From Blastomyces gilchristii SLH14081 (taxonomy: Eukaryota; Ascomycota; Eurotiomycetes; Onygenales; Ajellomycetaceae), in NCBI RefSeq assembly GCF_000003855.2, contig NW_003101678.1:1350900-1414899 (forward strand): a DNA stretch of 64,000 nt. The letters run 5' to 3'. Of the stretch, positions 61,462-64,000 are shown one piece after another. The notes beneath the pieces were generated by a model. It saw only the letters and a program-made list of their open reading frames with translations, had not been told where the DNA came from and made no database searches. Made by a program: the position numbers and the translations under genes. Within the stretch, counting starts at the first letter, position 1. The number at the start of each line of letters is the position of its first letter.

Positions 61462-61562
61462 AACTATAAGAATGCTCTGATGAAACAGGGAAAAGATTAG
61501 CTTCTGTTCAAATTCATAAACAGGAGCTTGAAGAGGTCAGACAACAATAATTTGAAGAGAAA

Positions 61563-61900
61563 ATGTCAATGAATGTAATTCTTGTATCTACTGTGCTTAA
61601 TAACATGTATAATATGAAAGCCATGATAGACAGCAGTCTATGTCACTATACAATGATTAAATCTTCAGTTGTAAGATATCATAATCTTCAGCATATTCTC
61701 TTATTAAAACCTCAACTCCTTGCAGAATTTGATGATTCAAAAGATGTTTACACTCATTACATGATGAAACTAAATATAGATGTCAAAGAATATCAGTGTG
61801 AAGGTATCTATACATATGAAGTTGATAATCTTGATTATAATCTTATATTAGAACTTATCTGACTATCTGAACAAAGTATCTTATTGAATACTTAAAACAG
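61563..61900 (+). pseudogene. Gypsy-F protease (retropepsin) relic
   Basis: Begins MSMNVILVSTVLNNMYNMKA. The active-site region reads AMIDSSLCHYTMIKS in place of the usual x-x-D-S/T-G-A, followed by a hydrophobic D-Y-N-L-I-L-E-L-I segment like the conserved G-x-D-x-I-L-G-x-x-W-L. It sits between gag and reverse transcriptase, as expected. The Gly of the D-S-G motif is lost. Confidence 0.7.
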
Positions 61901-62289
61901 GAGTTAAATATTCTGTAACAATAATAGGGTTCACAAGAATGATATTCATAAGACTATGAATCTGACACAGATCTTTATCAACATCTATAAAATACTCAGA
62001 AAAAGAAGTCACTGAAAGAATCACTGATAGCAGAATTATATATCAATCTATCTCATCAGTCTGACTGATATTAAAAAGACTCTAGAAAAGTTATTCTACA
62101 TTATAATAACAGATTCTTATACAAAACTCTCTTAATAATATCACAAATATCTAGATGTCTTCTGACAAGATAATACTACAAATATACCTCTCTTACAAGG
62201 CTCAGGAGTAGATCACAGTATTAAGTTAGAAAAGAAGAATGATAAGAACTCTGAGTCATCATGAGATCTTCTTTATAATATGTCTTAAG

Positions 62290-62790
62290 ATGAACTTCTT
62301 CTTCTTCAGAAGACACTCAATGATCTGTTGAATAAGAAATTTATACATGTTAGCAACTCTTTCACTGCAGCTTCTATTCTCTTTGCAAAGAAATCAGATG
62401 AAGAACTTCAATTCTGTGTGAACTATCAAGAATTGAATAGATTAATCAAGAAGAATCACTATTCTTTATCTCTTATCAATGAAATTCTAGCTCATATCAG
62501 ACAAGCTCAATGATTTACAAAATTAAATATTATTATCATGTTTTATAAAATTCATATTACTGAAGAAGATAAATAACTTACAGTATTCTGAATATGTTAT
62601 AATCTCTTTGAATGAATAGTTACACTCTTTGAACTGATCAATACTCTCAGTACATTTCAGAAGTATATCAACTAAGCACTTCAGAATTTTCTTGATAAAT
62701 TTGTATCTGTATATCTTGATAATATTCTCATCTTCACTGATGAGTTCAGAAAAGAATATCAAGAACACATGCAAAGAGTATTATAATGAT
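62290..62790 (+). pseudogene. Gypsy-F reverse transcriptase relic
   Basis: The frame shows the classic Ty3/Gypsy order: FIHVSNSFTAASILFAKKSD, then FCVNYQELNRLIKKNHYSL, PLI-type SLINEILAHIRQAQ, and VYLDNILIFTDEF, where YLDD has become YLDN. HMQRVL follows. Several TGA and TAA stops interrupt it. Confidence 0.82.
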
Positions 62791-63079
62791 TATAAGAAGC
62801 AGAACTATCAATAGATATTAACAAGTGTGACTTTGAAGTCAAGAGTATCAAATATCTAGATTTTATCATAGAAGCTGACAAGGGAATTTAAATGAATTCT
62901 GAGAAAGTCTTTATTATTCTTGAATGAGAAGCTTCATGTACTGTGAAAGATGTACAGAGCTTTATCAAATTTACTAACTTCTATCAGTGATTTATATGAA
63001 ACTTCTCAGATATCATGAAATCACTTACAGAACTTATCAGAAAAAACTCAGTATTTCAGTGATTAGCAGACACTGAAGC

Positions 63080-63420
63080 TGCATTCATACAGATAAAGAA
63101 GATGTTCATTAACACCTCTCTATTAATAATATTTAACTCTGATTATAAAACAGTTATTAAAGCTGACTTCTCTAACTATATTACAGAGAAAGCTATATTA
63201 TAATATAATAATAAAGATGTCTTATAATCATGTGTCTGTATATCTAAGAAACTGAGTCTCACTGAATACAACTATGAGATCTATGATAAGAAACTTCTTA
63301 CAATTATACACTGTCTAAAAGAATAAGACTCTGAACTCTGAAATATCTCTGAATTTAAGATAATCACAGATTATAAGAATCTCAAGCACTTCATAACTAT
63401 CTATAAACTTATTAAATAAT
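63080..63420 (+). pseudogene. Gypsy-F RNase H relic
   Basis: The reading FNSDYKTVIKADFSNYITEK corresponds to the E-T-D-A-S block; LSLTEYNYEIYDKKLLTIIH corresponds to L-x-x-x-E-x-N-Y-x-I-x-D-K-E-L-L; FKIITDYKNLKHF is the final Asp block. Order and spacing fit Ty3/Gypsy RNase H. Confidence 0.78.
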
Positions 63421-63799
63421 AGATGTAATGATCTGAGTTATTAAGCTGCTTTTATTTTATAATATACTACTATCTCAGCAGTCAGAACTTGATGACAGAT
63501 ACTCTCTTATAACAAGAGTAAGATATACCTTCTGATGTAACAGACACTTATTGAATGAACTGAGAATAACAGCTTTTAGATCTGAAGATATTAGTTGATT
63601 AAGATGAAACAACTTATAACACTATACACACTTCTCTGATTAGAATACTCTCTCTCTGAACTATTACTGACATCAACACTGACACTGATACTAATATCTC
63701 AACTTCTTCTGAATCTACACTGAATAAATTATGGTATATAACAGCTCAAACTGATGAACTTCTTCAAGTGCTCACTGAAGCAGTATTTTAAGAAGTATT

Positions 63800-64000
63800 C
63801 TAATTCCTCTCAGAACTACATATAAGAACTGACATCTCAGAATACTTAATTGATGATAATAACACTCTACAGTTCTGTAAACAATGTTGAGTCTCTTACT
63901 CTGAATTCTTACACACTCAGATAATGTAAGACATACATAATTTATATATAACTGATTATTCAGGTTGTAAATAACTGTATCAAATGATCTCTTGAGAGTT
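63800..64000 (+). pseudogene. Start of Gypsy-F integrase relic, cut by the window edge
   Basis: After a linker the frame reads YLIDDNNTLQFCKQC and then DIHNLYITDYSGCKQLYQMI, which resembles the H-D-x-P-x-x-G-H-x-G-x-x-x-T/L-x-x-L-I region of the integrase zinc finger. The catalytic core would lie past 64,000. Confidence 0.55.

Larger units (their letters stand above)
57095..64000 (+). mobile_element. Gypsy-F, a second Ty3/Gypsy family, partial
   Basis: Begins near 57,095 with TGTGGCGGGCTGCGCC, a likely LTR start, at a point where Gypsy-1 and Gypsy-alpha are uninterrupted (tctcagtgag). The LTR probably ends before about 57,410 but I could not fix its 3' border. Plus-strand gag, protease, reverse transcriptase, RNase H and the start of integrase follow in Ty3/Gypsy order. 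LINE-E interrupts it at 58,823-61,447. It runs off the right edge, so the 3' LTR and target duplication are not visible. Confidence 0.82.

Overview
The window joins two very different kinds of DNA. Positions 1 to about 13,890 are ordinary gene-dense chromosomal sequence of a filamentous ascomycete: short GT-AG introns, a split nuclear tRNA, and core eukaryotic genes. The gene set (Pil1-type eisosome protein, RCR-type membrane protein with a PPxY motif, Arl8) and intron style suit Pezizomycotina, probably Eurotiomycetes; I cannot name a species from this sequence alone.

Gene-rich arm, in order: a Pil1/Lsp1-family eisosome gene (+), tRNA-Leu(UAA) with an intron (-), the proteasome beta5 gene (+), the RNA polymerase I second-largest subunit gene (-), an Arl8 GTPase gene with five introns (+), about 2.6 kb of gene-free sequence with microsatellites, and an RCR-like gene (+) whose stop codon lies right at the edge of the second domain. 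These are unrelated housekeeping genes, not an operon or biosynthetic cluster.

Positions about 13,890 to 64,000 are one AT-rich tract made of transposable elements inserted into one another and heavily altered by C-to-T/G-to-A changes of repeat-induced-mutation type. Target-site duplications and split homologous segments let the nest be read. A 506-bp hAT-derived miniature element (M1) holds a second copy (M2) and was cut by a Ty3/Gypsy element, here Gypsy-alpha (- strand, 166-bp LTRs). Gypsy-alpha is visible in three pieces (15,686-20,895; 38,253-39,593; 54,056-56,436). It was interrupted by miniature elements M3 and M4, by a chain of Tad/I-type LINEs (20,896-38,246), by a second complete copy of itself (Gypsy-1, 39,594-54,051) and by a third copy (Gypsy-2, from 56,437). 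Gypsy-1 carries a SINE and a 5.8-kb hAT transposon with a recognisable transposase relic. Gypsy-2 is cut by a different + strand Gypsy (Gypsy-F), which carries another LINE and runs off the window. In the LINE chain, LINE-C is interrupted by an inverted LINE-B, which is interrupted by a second SINE.

The most informative items are: the hAT element and its miniature derivatives with perfect 8-bp duplications and empty sites; a tRNA-derived SINE whose 3' end resembles that of the resident LINE; a full-length LINE whose 5' leader escaped the mutation seen in its body; and a mutation pattern that removes CpG and CpC while sparing many CpA sites. No gene in the AT-rich tract looks intact. Element boundaries come from reading repeats by eye; sub-domain boundaries inside degraded elements are approximate.
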